Assembly: GCA_041940425.1 (NCBI GenBank)
Contig: JBGTSF010000007.1
Location: 1-64,000 of the forward strand
Source of the DNA: DATHTS01 sp041940425
Lineage (GTDB): Bacteria; Acidobacteriota; Blastocatellia; Pyrinomonadales; Pyrinomonadaceae
Direction of reading: 5' to 3'
Length of the DNA stretch: 64,000 nt
In this document: one piece after another, positions 62,175 to 64,000 of the stretch
Numbering within the stretch: the stretch's first letter is position 1
Layout: every line of letters begins with the position of its first letter
Translations under genes and position numbers: made by a program
The notes under the pieces: generated by a model
What the model was told of the DNA's origin: nothing
Databases searched by the model: none
What the model saw: the letters and a program-made list of their open reading frames with translations, nothing else

Positions 62175-64000
62175 ATGTTGACGAGAGAATTAGAAGAAAC
62201 TTTAAGTTATGCGGTTGACGAAGCCGTCAAATATAAGCATGAATATGTAACGCTTGAACATCTTCTCTACGCGCTTTTAGAAGATACTTCGGCGCGGGAA
62301 GTTTTATATAATTGCGGCGCGAAGATCGAGGAAATCGCCAAATCGCTCGAAGAATATTTCCGCGATGTTTTGGAAAAAATGCCGGACGACGTTCAGTTGA
62401 TGCCCGAACTCACTTCGACCTTTCAATCAATTATTCAATACGCGATCCTTCAGGCGGAAGGAAGCGGTCAGAAAAATGTTGACGGCGGAAATATCCTTGC
62501 CGCGCTTTTTCAAGCCGAACAGTCTTACGCCGTCTATCTTTTAAATCAGCAGGGCGTTTCGCGGCTCGATATTTTAAATTATCTGGCGCACGGCATTTCC
62601 AAAGTTGACACTTTCGAAGGTTTCGGCGATTTGCCGGACGACGTAGATGATGAAGAATTTGCCGAAGAACGCGCCGCGCGTCCGAAACGCAAAAAACCTC
62701 TCGAAGCGTTTACCGAAGAACTCGTCAAACTTGCCCGCGAAGGCGGTATTGACCCGATCATCGGTCGGCAGGAGGAGATCGAACGAACGATTCAGGTTTT
62801 ATGCCGGAGAAAGAAAAACAATCCGCTCTATGTCGGCGAACCGGGTGTCGGAAAAACCGCTTTGGCGGAAGGTCTCGCGCTTAAAATCGCACAAGGCGAA
62901 GTGCCTGACGTTTTGAAAGACGCGAAAGTTTTCGCGCTCGACATGGGCGCGGTTCTGGCGGGAACTCGTTATCGCGGCGATTTTGAACAGCGTTTTAAAG
63001 CGATCATCAACGAACTTAAAAAACAGGAAAACTCTATTTTATTCATTGACGAAATCCACACCATCGTCGGCGCGGGCGCGGTTTCGGGCGGCGCGATGGA
63101 CGCTTCGAATATCTTAAAGCCCGCGCTCGCCGCCGGACTTCTGCGCTGTATCGGTTCGACGACTTATTCGGAATACAAAGCCGCTTTCGACCGCGACCGC
63201 GCGCTTGAAAGACGTTTTCAGAAGATCGAAATCTACGAGCCGTCAATCGAAGAAACCTATCAAATCTTGAAGGGTTTGCAGAAACATTACGAGGATCATC
63301 ACGGCGTAAAATATTCCGACGAAGCTCTCAAAACGGCTTCCGAACTCGCCGGAAAATATATCGGCGACCGGCATCTGCCCGATAAGGCGATTGACGTGAT
63401 TGACGAGGTCGGCGCGGCGACGAAACTTTTGCCGAAAGAAAAACGACCGAAACAAATCTCCGTCCAGATGGTCGAAAACACGATCGCGCGGATGGCGAAA
63501 ATTCCGCCGAAAACGGTTGTCGCTGATGAAAAAGACCGTCTTAAAACTCTAAAATCGGATTTGAAGGAAGTCATTTTCGGACAGGACGAAGCGATTGACA
63601 AAATCGTTGACGCGATTCAGATTTCGCGGGCGGGATTAGGACACGAAACAAAACCCGTCGGTTCGTTTTTATTTAGCGGTCCGACCGGCGTCGGAAAAAC
63701 CGAAGTTTCAAAACAGCTGGCGGAAACTCTCGGCGTGGAATTTTTGCGCTACGATATGAGCGAATACGCCGAACCGCACACGGTTTCGCGTCTGATCGGC
63801 GCGCCGCCCGGATATGTCGGCTTCGATCAAGGCGGACTTTTGACCGACGCGATCATGCGGCATCCGCATTCGGTTCTAGTTTTGGACGAGATCGAAAAAG
63901 CGCATCCGAATCTTTTTAATCTTTTACTTCAAGTCATGGATTCGGCAACACTGACCGACAACAACGGAAAAAAAGCCGATTTTCGCAACGTGATCTTGAT
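62175..64000 (+). CDS. clpA: ATP-dependent Clp protease ATP-binding subunit ClpA (partial)
   Basis: AAA+ unfoldase for ClpP. The Clp N-domain occupies about residues 1-145 (TRELEETLSYAVDEAVKYKH, TLEHLLYALLED). The first AAA+ domain has Walker A GEPGVGKTAL and ILFIDEIHTIVGAG. There is no ClpB-type middle coiled coil. The second AAA+ domain has SGPTGVGKTEVSKQL and IGAPPGYVGFDQGG. The gene runs off the window end after about 608 codons. Its place after clpS supports ClpA over ClpC. Confidence 0.95.
   Translation, partial: MLTRELEETLSYAVDEAVKYKHEYVTLEHLLYALLEDTSAREVLYNCGAKIEEIAKSLEEYFRDVLEKMPDDVQLMPELTSTFQSIIQYAILQAEGSGQKNVDGGNILAALFQAEQSYAVYLLNQQGVSRLDILNYLAHGISKVDTFEGFGDLPDDVDDEEFAEERAARPKRKKPLEAFTEELVKLAREGGIDPIIGRQEEIERTIQVLCRRKKNNPLYVGEPGVGKTALAEGLALKIAQGEVPDVLKDAKVFALDMGAVLAGTRYRGDFEQRFKAIINELKKQENSILFIDEIHTIVGAGAVSGGAMDASNILKPALAAGLLRCIGSTTYSEYKAAFDRDRALERRFQKIEIYEPSIEETYQILKGLQKHYEDHHGVKYSDEALKTASELAGKYIGDRHLPDKAIDVIDEVGAATKLLPKEKRPKQISVQMVENTIARMAKIPPKTVVADEKDRLKTLKSDLKEVIFGQDEAIDKIVDAIQISRAGLGHETKPVGSFLFSGPTGVGKTEVSKQLAETLGVEFLRYDMSEYAEPHTVSRLIGAPPGYVGFDQGGLLTDAIMRHPHSVLVLDEIEKAHPNLFNLLLQVMDSATLTDNNGKKADFRNVIL

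Overview
The window is 64 kb of densely coding bacterial chromosome. The longest gap between genes is about 235 bases. I saw no rRNA, tRNA, CRISPR array, insertion sequence or prophage. Gene content suggests Acidobacteriota, most likely Blastocatellia (Pyrinomonadaceae-like). The pointers are an ECF-like sigma factor followed by a Ser/Thr kinase with TPR repeats, a delta-60 repeat surface protein, many secreted proteins of unknown role, and TTG/GTG starts. This is inference from gene content; no marker rRNA is present.

Layout. 1-4.4 kb: a frameshifted delta-60 repeat protein (minus strand), divergent from an ECF-like sigma factor and a membrane TPR kinase. 4.5-18.5 kb: housekeeping and secreted genes: sirtuin, larC, folE, an M28 peptidase, metG, a secreted protein of unknown role, a family 5 solute-binding lipoprotein, a GH3 hexosaminidase, a CAP-domain protein and mutS. 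18.7-42.7 kb: one large plus-strand Wzx/Wzy-type exopolysaccharide or O-antigen locus. It holds the exporter (Wza type), a chain-length tyrosine kinase (Wzc type), a GDP-mannose 3,5-epimerase, glycosyltransferases, flippase, polymerase, heptose genes including an HldE2-GmhA fusion, a three-gene UDP-L-FucNAc/L-QuiNAc cassette, and a WbpV/WbpL pair that would start the lipid-linked repeat unit. 40.2-42.7 kb: directly coupled to WbpL is an HPr-kinase-like protein, a PqqD-domain protein with an internal Tat-like signal and a Cys-rich tail, and an NTP_transf_5 protein. This RiPP-like module is the best candidate for an undescribed system here. 42.7-45.3 kb: TsaB-like, RimI-like, a DUF465 protein, and a PQQ-type beta-propeller of unlike composition. 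45.4-53.8 kb: ssb, accA, dnaE, miaB, a bifunctional nuclease, parA and parB. 53.8-64 kb: a giant TPR sigma-54 activator, a GH63 glucosidase with a glucose dehydrogenase, and clpS, a secreted protein and clpA (cut by the window end).

Besides the genes, four places carry tandem repeats with a period of exactly 7 bases. Three lie at gene boundaries, and in two of these the repeat supplies both the stop codon of one gene and the start codon of the next. The fourth is inside larC, in frame, at the linker between its two halves. They resemble the short tandemly repeated heptamers known from cyanobacteria.

How genes work together: the polysaccharide locus reads as one pathway of sugar-nucleotide synthesis, lipid priming, glycosyl transfer, flipping, polymerisation and export. 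The clp genes form a proteolysis adaptor-chaperone pair. The GH63 enzyme and glucose dehydrogenase could release and then oxidise glucose.
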